A DNA stretch of 64,000 nt, from contig NZ_FOHU01000004.1 in the NCBI RefSeq assembly GCF_900111615.1, positions 186,001 to 250,000 on the forward strand, written 5' to 3'. Both the position numbers and the translations under genes were made by a program. The DNA is from Natronincola peptidivorans. GTDB lineage: Bacteria > Bacillota > Clostridia > Peptostreptococcales > Natronincolaceae. The notes beneath the pieces are model-generated. The model did not search any database. It saw only the letters and a list, made by a program, of their open reading frames with translations, and was not told where the DNA came from. How positions within the stretch are numbered: position 1 is the first letter of the stretch; each line of letters starts with the position of its first letter. Below are positions 36,041-45,141 of the stretch, piece after piece.

Positions 36041-36064
36041 CGGTAACGTTTCCGGTAACGTTTC
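36041..36064 (-). promoter_or_regulatory. Tandem LacI-type operator half-units
   Basis: CGGTAACGTTTC occurs twice without a gap (36041-36052 and 36053-36064), about 16-40 bp upstream of the LacI-family start. Each copy has an imperfect palindrome around AACGTT, the usual core for LacI-family operators. I did not find a third copy before the binding-protein gene. Confidence 0.55.
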
Positions 36065-36148
36065 CAGTTCTTGAGTTTATTATATCAGATTTCTAATTTT
36101 TTTGAAACCACTTTTAATAAAATTTTTATACTTTTTTGAAAAATAGAA

Positions 36149-36182
36149 AAACTATTCTTGTATTTTATCTCAAGAATAGTTT
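36149..36182 (-). terminator. Second hairpin terminator between the chemoreceptor and LacI genes
   Basis: AAACTATTCTTG pairs perfectly with CAAGAATAGTTT around a 10-nt loop, with TTTTTCTATTTTTC following on the minus strand. Confidence 0.7.
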
Positions 36183-36228
36183 CTTATTTCTTTTTTTACT
36201 AGATTATTCACATTAGATTATTCAAAAA

Positions 36229-36263
36229 ATAACCCCTGAATTATTTCAAAATTCAGAGGTTTT
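36229..36263 (-). terminator. Terminator after the chemoreceptor gene
   Basis: AACCTCTGAATT pairs with AATTCAGGGGTT (one wobble) and is followed by ATTTTTTG on the minus strand, just past the chemoreceptor stop. Confidence 0.8.
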
Positions 36264-36322
36264 GTTTATCCATAGTCTATAGCTTTGTGGAGGATAGTAT
36301 GGTTTTCTATAAACTTTTCTTC

Positions 36323-38320
36323 TTAATACTTAAACCTAGCAATGCTTTTTTGCATTTCATCTGCCAATGCCGCTAAAGCTTCACTTGAACTAGCTATTTC
36401 CTCCATAGCTGCTGTTTGCTCCTCTACTGATGCTGAAGCTTCCTCTGTTCCTGCTGCATTTTCTTGCGATATCGCTGATAGGTTTTGAATGACTCCAATA
36501 ATTTCTCCTTTTTTATTTTCCATTGTTTCCCCCGATTGGTTAATGGCCACTATCACTTCTTTCATTTTTTCAATGGCATTGTCAATTCCTTGGAATTTAG
36601 CATTAGTTGTTGCTACACTTTCTGTTTGTGATGCTACTGTTTTACTCATCTCCTCCATTGTTTTAACAGCATCCTCTGTTTTATCTGTTAGTTCCTGTAT
36701 TATACCAGCGATTTCTTCAGTAAATGCATTGGATTGCTCTGCCAGCTTTCTTATTTCCTCTGCAACTACTGCAAATCCCTTACCAGCTTCTCCTGCCCTA
36801 GCTGCCTCGATGGCTGCATTTAAAGCCAATAAGTTTGTTTGCTCAGCGATACTTCTAATCATTTCACTTGCATTTTCTATTTTTTCTGCACTTTCATTGG
36901 TATTCACAATAATTTTATATACTTCCTTTGCTGATTGACTATTGCTATTTGTCTTCTCTACTAAATCCTTTAGGACTTCAAAGCCTTCATCCTTTAACTT
37001 CGTTACTTCGTTGGTAGAGATATTTAAGTCTTTTATATACTTTTGTTCTTTTTCAATCAATTCACCTATTTGGCTAATATGAGCTACTCCTTTTTCTGTA
37101 TCTTCTGCCTGCTCACCTGCGCCTTTAGCAATTTCTTCAATGGTTTTAGCTACTTCATCCGCTGCCATAGCCGACTGTTGACTGGTTATGGTTAAGGCTT
37201 CTGAAGAAGAGGCTACTTGCTGGGAAGTGTCTGCTATTTGCTTTATAAACTCCCTCAGATTATCGGTAATTGTCTGGAATGCTAGTGCTAAGGATCCTAT
37301 CTCATCTTTTCTTTTAATAAATGTATTTGGAACATCTTCAGTAATGTTTAGACTAGCTATCTTTTCTGAGTGCTTTATTGTGGAAATAATTGGTTTTGTG
37401 ATTGAATTTCCAATTAAGTAACATAGAACAATAGCTACTAGAAGGATGATAGATGCTACAAGAATGATTTGCCTTTGTAGTGCTGGAATTGCCGCCAACA
37501 CTTCCTCCTCATTAGCTGTAATCACCAATGTCCACTGAGTTCCTTCTACAGGGGCATATCCTACATAAAGATTATTATTTTGATATTGGTATCCTCCTAC
37601 TCCGCTCTTCTCTTCTAGTATCTGGTGAAACTGCTGCGCCATGGATTGTAACCCAGGATCATCTTGTACCATTTCTATTGGGTTCCATTGCTCCATTACC
37701 CTTTCTCTATTTTCGTGAGCAATCACTGTTCCATCTTGATTAATCATATAGGCGTATCCCATTTCACCAAAGCCCATATCGTCAGTAATATTGCTCATAA
37801 CATTTCCATCTCTACGTCCTACTAAAACACCTTCTATTCTACCATCCTTATGTATTGGCGTTGCATACATAATTACCGCTTGGTTAGTTACTCTGCTAAT
37901 CAATAAATCCGATACATTTGCTTCCCCTTCAAAGGCTCTTCTTACATACTCCCTATCACCTAACTCTGCTGTTGTTCCATCCTGATAATAAGCGATACCG
38001 TCGGGATAAACCACTGCTAAAGCAAGGAAATTTACTCTTTGCAGCTGTCGTAGATGTCCTTGTAATGCTGGCTGCTGTATTTCCCAATCCATGCTTTGAA
38101 TCTCTGATCTTCTTGCCAGCATTTCTATTGTTGCTATTTGAGTTTCAATACGACTTTCTGCTAATCGTGCTCCTTCATAGGCTAACAATTCCACGGCTGT
38201 TTTTGCCTCTTCAGTAGCTACGTCACTAACTGTCCTTAGGGAAATAAAACCAAATACAACAGATATGACTAAAATTAAAATAGAAAAATAAATAATCAAC
38301 TTTGTCTTTATACTCTTCAT
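36323..38320 (-). CDS. Methyl-accepting chemotaxis protein (dCache sensor)
   Basis: The preferred start is ATG 38320, behind GGAGGGG, with a longer frame open upstream. Residues 1-30 include a membrane helix; a double-Cache type extracytoplasmic sensor runs to about 280. A second helix ([21 protein letters not shown]), a HAMP domain and a long signalling coiled coil follow, containing the hairpin tip [19 protein letters not shown]. It reports an unknown small ligand to CheA. I found no sigma-D-type promoter by eye in the gap upstream. Confidence 0.93.
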   Translation of the reverse strand: MKSIKTKLIIYFSILILVISVVFGFISLRTVSDVATEEAKTAVELLAYEGARLAESRIETQIATIEMLARRSEIQSMDWEIQQPALQGHLRQLQRVNFLALAVVYPDGIAYYQDGTTAELGDREYVRRAFEGEANVSDLLISRVTNQAVIMYATPIHKDGRIEGVLVGRRDGNVMSNITDDMGFGEMGYAYMINQDGTVIAHENRERVMEQWNPIEMVQDDPGLQSMAQQFHQILEEKSGVGGYQYQNNNLYVGYAPVEGTQWTLVITANEEEVLAAIPALQRQIILVASIILLVAIVLCYLIGNSITKPIISTIKHSEKIASLNITEDVPNTFIKRKDEIGSLALAFQTITDNLREFIKQIADTSQQVASSSEALTITSQQSAMAADEVAKTIEEIAKGAGEQAEDTEKGVAHISQIGELIEKEQKYIKDLNISTNEVTKLKDEGFEVLKDLVEKTNSNSQSAKEVYKIIVNTNESAEKIENASEMIRSIAEQTNLLALNAAIEAARAGEAGKGFAVVAEEIRKLAEQSNAFTEEIAGIIQELTDKTEDAVKTMEEMSKTVASQTESVATTNAKFQGIDNAIEKMKEVIVAINQSGETMENKKGEIIGVIQNLSAISQENAAGTEEASASVEEQTAAMEEIASSSEALAALADEMQKSIARFKY

Positions 38321-38542
38321 TCCATCCCCTCCAATACCGTATTTTATCTTTACATTTTCCATGCAATATAAAGAGTCCTATAATGTATATATTTCATATA
38401 GTTACATTATATGTAAAATTTTCGAATATTTCAACATTTATTTACATTGTTTGATAATAGGGCTATAGCCACACGCCTCAGTTTTTGTCAGCTTTTGACA
38501 CTTCTTTTATCCTAAGAAGACAGCCTATTCACCCATCTCATC

Positions 38543-39637
38543 TTACTCTGTGAAGGGGATCATTTTTTTAAATGCTGTTGGTAGGGGATATAATTTCAGT
38601 TGATTTTTGTTTACCCACTTTATTTCTGGGTAATCTATTTCTTTTTCCTCCTCTAGCTTCATTTCATAAAGTAGCATATGCCATTTTATATGAGTAAAAA
38701 CATGGTTTTTTTTCAGAAGATAATTAATGTTAGAAACCTTTATAGCATAGGTTTCTAATAGCTCTAGCTCAATACTCCTCCCTGCCTTTAGATCCTTCTC
38801 TTGCTCAATCCCCGGCAATCCCCAAAGGTCACCCAAAAGTCCTTCCTTGGGACGTTTCGTAATGAGGATCTTGTCCTTCTTATATATCAAAGCCATCTCC
38901 ATTACTCTTTCTTTTTGTTTAGGCTTTTTTTGTTTTACTGGTACTTTTTCCTGCACTCCTAATGCCCTTGCTTTGCATAGCTGAAGTAAGGGGCAGGCAA
39001 GACATTTAGGAAAATTCGGTGTGCAGATAAGGGCTCCTAATTCCATTAATCCTTGATTAAAAAAAGAAGGGTTTCTGTGGGACACCACCTTTTCCCCAAT
39101 TTGCTGCATATGTTTTTGTGTCCTCATGAGGGTGATATCTTCTTGCAAATGAAAAACTCTAGAAAACACCCTCATCACATTTCCATCTACTGCTGGAACT
39201 GGTTGTTGGAAGGCGATACTAGCAATGGCTCCAGCTGTGTAGGGTCCGATTCCTGGCAAAGCTAAAATAGCCTCGTATCTCTCTGGAATTCTTCCATCAT
39301 GTTGGTCCATAATGATTTTAGCTGCTAGATGGATTCGTCTACCTCTACTATAATAGCCTAATCCCTCCCATGCTTTTAACACCACTTCTTCCTCAGCCTC
39401 TGCTAAATCTTTGATGGTTGGAAATTTCTGAATAAACCTATGATAATAATCTATTACAGTATCTACCCTAGTTTGCTGTAGCATTACTTCAGAAATCCAG
39501 ATATAATAGGGATTTTTCGTCTCCCTCCAAGGCAGCTTCCTGTGATTTTTTTCATACCATTCTATAAGGCTCTGTTGTAGCTTAAAGGTTGTTGATGGGT
39601 TTAAAGCTTCTTTTATGGGTTGTTTTTGCTTTGTCAT
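38543..39637 (-). CDS. mutY: Adenine DNA glycosylase MutY
   Basis: This 364-residue enzyme has the helix-hairpin-helix LPGIGPYTAGAIASIAF with the catalytic Asp of PAVDGNVMRV after it. The four-cysteine cluster loop is seen as CTPNFPKCLACPLLQLC, and the C-terminal half is NUDIX-like for 8-oxoG recognition. It removes A opposite 8-oxoguanine. It is followed on the map by the uracil-DNA glycosylase gene upstream, and a MutT-type hydrolase lies 20 kb away. The start is ATG 39637, after an AGGAGA. Confidence 0.93.
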   Translation of the reverse strand: MTKQKQPIKEALNPSTTFKLQQSLIEWYEKNHRKLPWRETKNPYYIWISEVMLQQTRVDTVIDYYHRFIQKFPTIKDLAEAEEEVVLKAWEGLGYYSRGRRIHLAAKIIMDQHDGRIPERYEAILALPGIGPYTAGAIASIAFQQPVPAVDGNVMRVFSRVFHLQEDITLMRTQKHMQQIGEKVVSHRNPSFFNQGLMELGALICTPNFPKCLACPLLQLCKARALGVQEKVPVKQKKPKQKERVMEMALIYKKDKILITKRPKEGLLGDLWGLPGIEQEKDLKAGRSIELELLETYAIKVSNINYLLKKNHVFTHIKWHMLLYEMKLEEEKEIDYPEIKWVNKNQLKLYPLPTAFKKMIPFTE

Positions 39638-39772
39638 GATTATCTCCTTGTGATAGCTTCTCTGTTAGTTGACTTTAACTATACCTAGCTATGATTTTGC
39701 TTATGGCAGATGCTGGCTAATATGTTCCATTATCCAACCCAAATCCTTTATATAATAAGGTCTAAGCAAATT

Positions 39773-40447
39773 TTATAGGTTGGCTATTTGCCAATCTATC
39801 TCTTCACTTCCTATACTCTTTAAAAACCTATTGGTTTTAGAAAAAGGCCGGCTTCCGAAAAATCCCCGATTTGCAGAAAATGGACTTGGATGTGGCGCCT
39901 TGATAATAAGATGCTGTGGCGAACTAATAAGATTTTCCTTCTCTTGAGCATTTTTTCCCCACAGTAGAAATACCATAGGCTTTTCCCTTTCATTCAATAG
40001 CTCTATCACTCTATCCGTTAAAGCTTCCCATCCTATGCCCTTATGAGAATTGGCCTCCCCTTTCCTCACAGTTAATACAGTATTCAGCAGCAGCACTCCC
40101 TGCTTTGCCCATGCCTCAAGATAGCCATTATTAGGTATATAGCATCCTATATCCGTCTGGAGCTCTTTAAATATATTCTGGAGGGATGGTGGAGACTTGA
40201 CTCCTGGCTTTACAGAAAAGCTTAATCCATGGGCCTGTCCCGGTCCATGATATGGGTCCTGTCCAAGGATGACAACCTTTGTGTTATGAAAAGAGGTGAA
40301 ATGAAGGGCATTATATATATCATATTTATCAGGATAAATCACTTTTGAATTATATTCTTGGATGAGAAATTGTCTTAGCTTTAGGTAATAGGGCTTTTCA
40401 AGCTCTTGCTCCAGCAAAGGAGCCCAATCATTCTTTAAAATAGTCAT
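39773..40447 (-). CDS. ung: Uracil-DNA glycosylase, family 1
   Basis: ATG 40456 touches the AGGAGG ribosome site, so ATG 40447 (9 nt away) is the likely start. The family 1 motifs are [18 protein letters not shown] (catalytic Asp64) and the HPSPFS loop. It removes uracil from DNA, the first step of base excision repair. It is about 225 residues, a normal length. It lies upstream of mutY by 135 bp on the same strand. Confidence 0.95.
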   Translation of the reverse strand: MTILKNDWAPLLEQELEKPYYLKLRQFLIQEYNSKVIYPDKYDIYNALHFTSFHNTKVVILGQDPYHGPGQAHGLSFSVKPGVKSPPSLQNIFKELQTDIGCYIPNNGYLEAWAKQGVLLLNTVLTVRKGEANSHKGIGWEALTDRVIELLNEREKPMVFLLWGKNAQEKENLISSPQHLIIKAPHPSPFSANRGFFGSRPFSKTNRFLKSIGSEEIDWQIANL

Positions 40448-40628
40448 CAATACCATCCTCCTGAAAAATTTTTTATAGCTATATTTTTTATAGCTATATC
40501 ATATGAAAATTATAACATAATAATTTTACTTCATTAAATTTTTAAAAAAACGATAAAAGCCACAATCTAAAACACATCAACACCTCTACCAATGATAATG
40601 ACGTATTTTCTGCTTTAGATAAAATGTA

Positions 40629-40686
40629 GAGGGACGGAGAACCGTCCCCCGTCCTTTTTGTCCTTTTGGGAACTGTCCCCCGTCCC
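40629..40686. repeat. GGGACGG-type palindromic repeat (REP-like)
   Basis: GGGACGG, a 4-base loop and CCGTCCC form a stem, followed by a related half-unit GGGAACTGTCCCC. This GC-rich sequence stands out from its AT-rich surroundings and matches the dispersed GGGACGGTTC-type repeat common in Clostridia genomes (from memory, not searched). Confidence 0.7.
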
Positions 40687-40691
40687 TTTGT

Positions 40692-41408
40692 TTATTTTAT
40701 ATCCTTCATATCTTTTAAAAACTTTTGCTGCGGCAGCTTGGGTACATTTTTAAAGGGATTTCTCCATTCCATAAGACATGCATAATCCCGTGATTTATTG
40801 TCCTCTACATAATTTGCAAGAATTTTTACTGGTCGTCTGCCACATTTAAACATAAAGCTGATGACAGGATCTGATATCTCTCCATCAATTACCTTTTCTA
40901 TGTATTCCTCAGGAGATAAGTCCTTGGCATACTTATGATAATTTGGCATTCGCCCACAGCCCAATAATCTATCTAAGTCTAGCTTTACTACTAGATAATA
41001 TGCGCTTTGTACCATCACACGACCAATATTATAATGTCTAAAATCTCGATGAACATTGATATCCACTACATATAGGGTTTCTCCTTTTGGTTGGTGACTT
41101 CCTTTAACATAACCTTCATTGGTGATTTCATCCCAGGTATGGGGCTCATCTGGATCATAATTGATAATCATGGTGGTCAGCACGCCAACAACCTTTTTAT
41201 CCATTTCTACACATAGACAGCCTAATGGAAATGCATCCACATGGGAGCTTAGTTGTTCCTCCTCCCATAAAAGCTCTTGGGGAAAAGGTGGAGGGTAAGA
41301 GAGCCTTTCCATCTCTATAATTGCATCAAAATCCTTTTTTGTATAATTTCGTATGGTTATTGATTTTGGTTTTTTGTCATATAATACAAAAGTTTCTAGT
41401 CGAAACAT
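40692..41408 (-). CDS. GNAT-family N-acetyltransferase
   Basis: A longer frame opens at 41480, but AGGAGG sits 6 nt before ATG 41408, giving 238 residues. The fold is GNAT-like: the start of the acceptor region in ITIRNYTKKDFDAIIEMERLSYPPPFP, and LYVVDINVHRDFRHYNIGRVMVQSAY as the acetyl-CoA-binding motif. It is encoded head to head with a nitrilase-family gene. In Bacillus YhcX-type proteins these two domains are fused, so this is probably the separate version of that pair. The substrate is unknown. Confidence 0.85.
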   Translation of the reverse strand: MFRLETFVLYDKKPKSITIRNYTKKDFDAIIEMERLSYPPPFPQELLWEEEQLSSHVDAFPLGCLCVEMDKKVVGVLTTMIINYDPDEPHTWDEITNEGYVKGSHQPKGETLYVVDINVHRDFRHYNIGRVMVQSAYYLVVKLDLDRLLGCGRMPNYHKYAKDLSPEEYIEKVIDGEISDPVISFMFKCGRRPVKILANYVEDNKSRDYACLMEWRNPFKNVPKLPQQKFLKDMKDIK

Positions 41409-41498
41409 ATTTTTCCTCCTTAAAATATTGAAATTTGCACAGTATAGATATATATGATACCATGGTTGCAAGTATAGCAATAAAAAGGGGTGTGTTTT

Positions 41499-42365
41499 AT
41501 GCGTCTAAGAATATCAGCAGTACAGTATAATATGAAGAAAATAGCTAGCTTTGAAGAATTCGCACAACAGGTTAAGGGTTATGCTTATTATGCCAAGGAC
41601 TGGAATTCTCGCTTTATTGTTTTTCCTGAATTCTTAACCATTCAATTGCTTTCCTTCATGGAAGAAACAGATCCTTACAAAAGCATTAGGCTTTTGCCTA
41701 GTTACACAGAAAAATACATTGAATTATTTTCTAGTCTGGCAAAGGAGCTGGACCTATATATTGTAGGGGGCACCCATATTATTGAAGTAGAAGGTAATAT
41801 TTATAATTGTGCATATTTATTTTACCCTGATGGTAGCTTTGTTAAACAACCGAAGATTCATTTGACAACAGAGGAAAAATATAGCTGGAAAATCACCCCT
41901 GGTGATGATGTAAAGGTATTTGATACTGAGGCAGGCAAGGTTGCCTTGATTGTATGCTATGACATGGAGTTCCCTGAAACAGCTAGACGTGCCACGGATT
42001 TAGGGGCCAACATTCTTTTCTGCCCCTCCAGCACTGATGATAGACAGGGTTTTTATCGAGTACGCTACTGTTGTCAAGCACGGGCTGTAGAAAATCAAGT
42101 CTATGTAGTCCATACTGGAGGAACCGGCTGGATGCCTGAGGTTCGTTATATGCAGAGTCATTATGGGGTAGCTGCCATCCTGGCTCCCTGTGACAGCTAT
42201 TTCCCTCCTAAAGGAATCGTAGCTGAAGGTGACCCTTCAGAAGAGATGGTGGTAACGGGAGAGATAGATTTATTAAAGCTGGTTGAAACCAGAGACAGTG
42301 GAGATGTTACTACCCAAAGAGATAGACGTGATGATTTGTATGCTAAGTGGAGAGAAAGTAAATAA
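41499..42365 (+). CDS. Carbon-nitrogen hydrolase (nitrilase superfamily)
   Basis: A GTG at 41490 is in frame, but AAGGGGTG places ATG 41499 as the start, giving 288 residues. The Glu-Lys-Cys triad is visible: VFPEFLT, QPKIHLT and IVCYDMEFPE. The family hydrolyses or transfers amides and related C-N bonds. It is divergent from the GNAT gene with 90 bp between starts, matching the fused GNAT plus nitrilase proteins of other bacteria. Its substrate is probably an acylated amine or amide (inference). Confidence 0.9.
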   Translation: MRLRISAVQYNMKKIASFEEFAQQVKGYAYYAKDWNSRFIVFPEFLTIQLLSFMEETDPYKSIRLLPSYTEKYIELFSSLAKELDLYIVGGTHIIEVEGNIYNCAYLFYPDGSFVKQPKIHLTTEEKYSWKITPGDDVKVFDTEAGKVALIVCYDMEFPETARRATDLGANILFCPSSTDDRQGFYRVRYCCQARAVENQVYVVHTGGTGWMPEVRYMQSHYGVAAILAPCDSYFPPKGIVAEGDPSEEMVVTGEIDLLKLVETRDSGDVTTQRDRRDDLYAKWRESK

Positions 42366-42448
42366 GAGAAAAAAGGAGTGGTCATTTTTACCAACGGGTT
42401 CAGTTGAGAGGTTCAAGCGAAGAAAATGCATCAAGAATTGCAATAAAA

Positions 42449-42488
42449 AATGTACTGTTAGATGTTAAATAACAGTACATTTTTTATT
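42449..42488 (+). terminator. Hairpin terminator inside the left arm of the element
   Basis: TGTACTGTTA pairs with TAACAGTACA around 9 nt and is followed by TTTTTTATT. It could serve the nitrilase gene. Confidence 0.7.
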
Positions 42489-42564
42489 ATGTTTTTACCT
42501 TAGTTTTTGCTACTAAACCGATGCATTTCTATGTCGTATAAAAAAGATGATGTGCCATTAATCA

Positions 42565-42708
42565 GGCGGTCAAAGACCGCCCCTACACATTGACAATATG
42601 CAATTGTATCGACCAATAACTGGCGACCACAGGTCGCCCCTACAATATATGATACCACACAACAGATAGGGGCACCACGCACCATGTAGGGGCGACCTGC
42701 GGTCGCCC
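42565..42708. repeat. Nested palindromic repeats of GTAGGGGCGACC type
   Basis: Three related GC-rich palindromes lie here: GGCGGTCAAAGACCGCCCCTAC (42565-42586), a second GGCGACC...GGTCGCCCCTAC unit (42622-42643), and an inverted unit GTAGGGGCGACCTGC...CGCCC (42686-42708). Their GC content is far above that of the flanks, so they are probably a mobile repeat that landed inside the larger element. Confidence 0.6.
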
Positions 42709-42960
42709 GAATATGTAATATATTACGCATGATCCATCAAGTGCGTCATAATAGCTGTCTTAATTGTACCATAAATTTACAAAGATACTATGAAACAAAG
42801 CTAGTTTTTCTTTCTTTTTTACATTTATTTTTACATCAGTTTTTGCGACTATTTTTGTTATGTAATAAATTTATTACATCTAAGAAAGCATATGCAAATC
42901 CTAATGTAATTTTAGGCTTAATTTATGTTTATAGTTGCATAGAGTGTTCAAATTTAAAGA

Positions 42961-42991
42961 AATAACCACTCGCAATATGAGTGGTTATTTT
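42961..42991. terminator. Hairpin near the right arm of the element
   Basis: AATAACCACTC pairs with GAGTGGTTATT around 7 nt, with T-rich exit TTTAATT on the plus strand. Confidence 0.55.
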
Positions 42992-43138
42992 AATTGTAAA
43001 ATGCAATGTAATTTTTAGTTTTGTACCTCTGAAGTGAACCCGTTACATTTTTAGACCGCTCCTTTTTATTTGCATTATCCAATTAGGGTCTATGCCCCTC
43101 CTGATTCTTCCCGAATGTTTGGACTTACTGAAACCATG

Positions 43139-44446
43139 TCACTTTATCTCTATAGGAAGGATAGCATCCTGCAGCTCTGCTGTATAGATAACCTTTCCTA
43201 TTGTTAATTGTAAATCCTCCCCTTGACCTTCAAAGGTGATGATCCTTGAGTAGGTAATAGTACCATCTAATTTTTTATCATAATCCAACGGAGTTGTTTC
43301 TATAAACCTAAGATTTTTATCCTTCCCAGACAAGGACACATCCAATAGCGACATACTCTCTTCTGTTTCAACTGTTATATGGGTATTGCCATTTATAACT
43401 TCAATATTTTCTATTTTTATTTCTCGGTTATCATATTCTATGCTATAGGGTAACCCTTTGTCGGCTAAATCTATTGTCATATTAGGTCGTCGAACCACTG
43501 ATAAGCCTTGCAGCTGAATCTCTAGCTTCTGTATATCCTGTGGCAGCGGGTCAAAGGAAAAGCTAAAGGTATAACCCTTCATATCTGTCCTCATACCAGC
43601 CCCTTGATTTCCTATCTCCTTGCCATCTGCCAAAAGCTTTATGTTCATCCTGGCAATTCTGGTTTGATCTCCTGAAATCTGTTCTCTCACCAGTTCTAAC
43701 AGATTGTTAATACTTCCCTCAATTAAAGTTTGAGTAGGAGTAGCTGTTATTTTCTCAAAGTTAACCTCTATCTCTTCAATTTCTATTGTCTTTTTAATTT
43801 TTTGTTTTATAGTGTGTCCCATGGCTTTGCTTCTATTTAAAACAAAGGGGATTGTTCCTTCTTGATATAGGCCATTGCTCCTTATGCTAAATTTAAAGGT
43901 AAGCCTTCTCTCCCATATCCTAGGAGTTTCGAAATTTGCCCTATAAATCATTTCTTCTTGATGATCATTCTCCACATATTCTCCCATACCACTTCTCATT
44001 CTGTAACTTCTAAAAAACCCTTTAAATTCTACTAAAGGACTATGCTGGCCCATGATTTTATTAGGATCCTTTATCTTATAAAATGCTATCATTTGATTAT
44101 CGTCCACCATGATGGCATCTAGCGTTACCTCTACACCATTTTCAAAGGTATAGGATTTTCCAATCTCCTGTCCCTTACCCATCTGATTTAAATCCTTTAA
44201 ACTGTCGGACATAACTCCATCGTACCCAACAATTCTTTTGCTATAATAGGCGAAGGTATCAAAGTGGTAGCCCACAAAGACAAAAAGCACTAGTACCGCT
44301 GCTATAAATCTACTGTTCCATATGCATCTAGACCTAGGTTTCTGATGTCTTAATGCTCCCCTTAATCTTTCCTCCATCTCTTCTGGAGCCTCTATCCTAT
44401 CATAGTCTCTTTTCTTTTCCTGTAGCATTTTTTCTATGTCCATCAT
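43139..44446 (-). CDS. DUF4179-type membrane anti-sigma-like protein
   Basis: This 435-residue protein starts with a charged cytosolic region (residues 1-45) that should bind the sigma factor, followed by one membrane helix (RFIAAVLVLFVFVGY, about 47-62). A DUF4179-like extracytoplasmic domain with typical YDGVMSDSLKDLNQMGKGQEIG and later beta segments follows. It overlaps the sigma factor gene stop by 4 bases (ATGA), so it is coupled to it. It would sense an envelope signal and hold the sigma factor inactive. The signal is unknown. Confidence 0.85.
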   Translation of the reverse strand: MMDIEKMLQEKKRDYDRIEAPEEMEERLRGALRHQKPRSRCIWNSRFIAAVLVLFVFVGYHFDTFAYYSKRIVGYDGVMSDSLKDLNQMGKGQEIGKSYTFENGVEVTLDAIMVDDNQMIAFYKIKDPNKIMGQHSPLVEFKGFFRSYRMRSGMGEYVENDHQEEMIYRANFETPRIWERRLTFKFSIRSNGLYQEGTIPFVLNRSKAMGHTIKQKIKKTIEIEEIEVNFEKITATPTQTLIEGSINNLLELVREQISGDQTRIARMNIKLLADGKEIGNQGAGMRTDMKGYTFSFSFDPLPQDIQKLEIQLQGLSVVRRPNMTIDLADKGLPYSIEYDNREIKIENIEVINGNTHITVETEESMSLLDVSLSGKDKNLRFIETTPLDYDKKLDGTITYSRIITFEGQGEDLQLTIGKVIYTAELQDAILPIEIK

Positions 44447-44961
44447 TTTACACCACCTCCTAATGCTGCCTTCAATTTCTCAATGCCATTAAAAATTCTG
44501 GATTTTACCGTTCCTAAAGGAGTGTTTGTGAGTCTTGCAATGGTTTCATAATCATAATCCATATAATACCTAAGCCTGATGGCCTCCTGTTGATTTGGAT
44601 TTAATTTCTTTAAGGCTTTTTCTAAATCAATGGCATCCTCACGATTTTGAATCATATCCTTCTCGTCCAGGACTTCCTTTTCCTCTAGATATATTAGCTT
44701 TTTTCTTTTTCTCAATAGGTCTTTACATCTATTTACTAATATGGTTTTACTCCAGCTGTCAAAGGCTTCTTCCTTTTTTAAAGTTTTTATTTTTTTATAA
44801 AGTATAACAATTGTATCCTCTAAGGCATCCAAAGTATCCTCTTGGTTTTGCATATAAACATAGGCTAACTTATAATATTCTTGTTTTTTATTCATAATTA
44901 GCTGCAGCAACGCTTCTTTGTCTCCTACTTTGGATTTTTTCACCAGTTCTATTGTCTCCAC
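44443..44961 (-). CDS. ECF-type RNA polymerase sigma factor
   Basis: This 172-residue sigma factor has region 2 (EDTLDALEDTIVILYKKIKTLKKEEAFDSWSKTILVNRCKDLLRKR) and region 4 (LNPNQQEAIRLRYYMDYDYETIARLTNTPLGTVKSRIFNGIEKL). The start is GTG 44961, 9 nt after AAAGGAGG. Its partner is the DUF4179-type protein. It is the second ECF module in the window and unrelated to the first. Confidence 0.92.
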   Translation of the reverse strand: METIELVKKSKVGDKEALLQLIMNKKQEYYKLAYVYMQNQEDTLDALEDTIVILYKKIKTLKKEEAFDSWSKTILVNRCKDLLRKRKKLIYLEEKEVLDEKDMIQNREDAIDLEKALKKLNPNQQEAIRLRYYMDYDYETIARLTNTPLGTVKSRIFNGIEKLKAALGGGVK

Positions 44962-45054
44962 CTGCCCAAACCTCCTTTACTATCTATAAGAGTGTTTATG
45001 TAAGAAAAAAGTTCATTTCATTTATCCGTCTTAATTTCCTCTTAGTTTACTGAC

Positions 45055-45092
45055 AAAAACCACCTTCACTATTTAAGAAAGTGGCTTTTGCC
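45055..45092 (-). terminator. Terminator after the ANTAR regulator gene
   Basis: GCCACTTTC pairs with GAAGGTGGT (wobbles at two positions) around an AT-rich loop and is followed by TTTTTGT on the minus strand. Confidence 0.6.
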
Positions 45093-45141
45093 AACAACCT
45101 ATATAAATTTATAGATACTATTCTTTATCCTTGTTGAGTGA

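Larger units (their letters stand above)
42369..43070. mobile_element. Decayed inverted-repeat element (MITE-like) without transposase
   Basis: About 45 bp at 42369-42416 (AAAAAGGAGTGGTC ... AACGGGTTCAGTTGAGAGGT) is matched, inverted and about 80 percent identical by eye, at 43021-43070. Both ends are followed inward by a hairpin-terminator (42449-42488 and 42961-42991), reinforcing the symmetry. No long frame inside looks like a transposase. The 773-bp gap from 42366 to 43138 contains this element and, nested in it, palindromic repeats at 42565-42708; 43071-43138 shows nothing else. I saw no clear target duplication. Confidence 0.5.

Noticed and set aside
40457-40500. Duplicated TATAGCTATA just upstream of ung
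   Set aside because: Simple AT-rich repeat with no clear relation to a promoter or operator.
42729-42965. A 78-codon plus-strand frame inside the inverted-repeat element
   Set aside because: It has no ribosome site, an odd Leu/Phe/Lys composition, and no resemblance to a transposase or any family.
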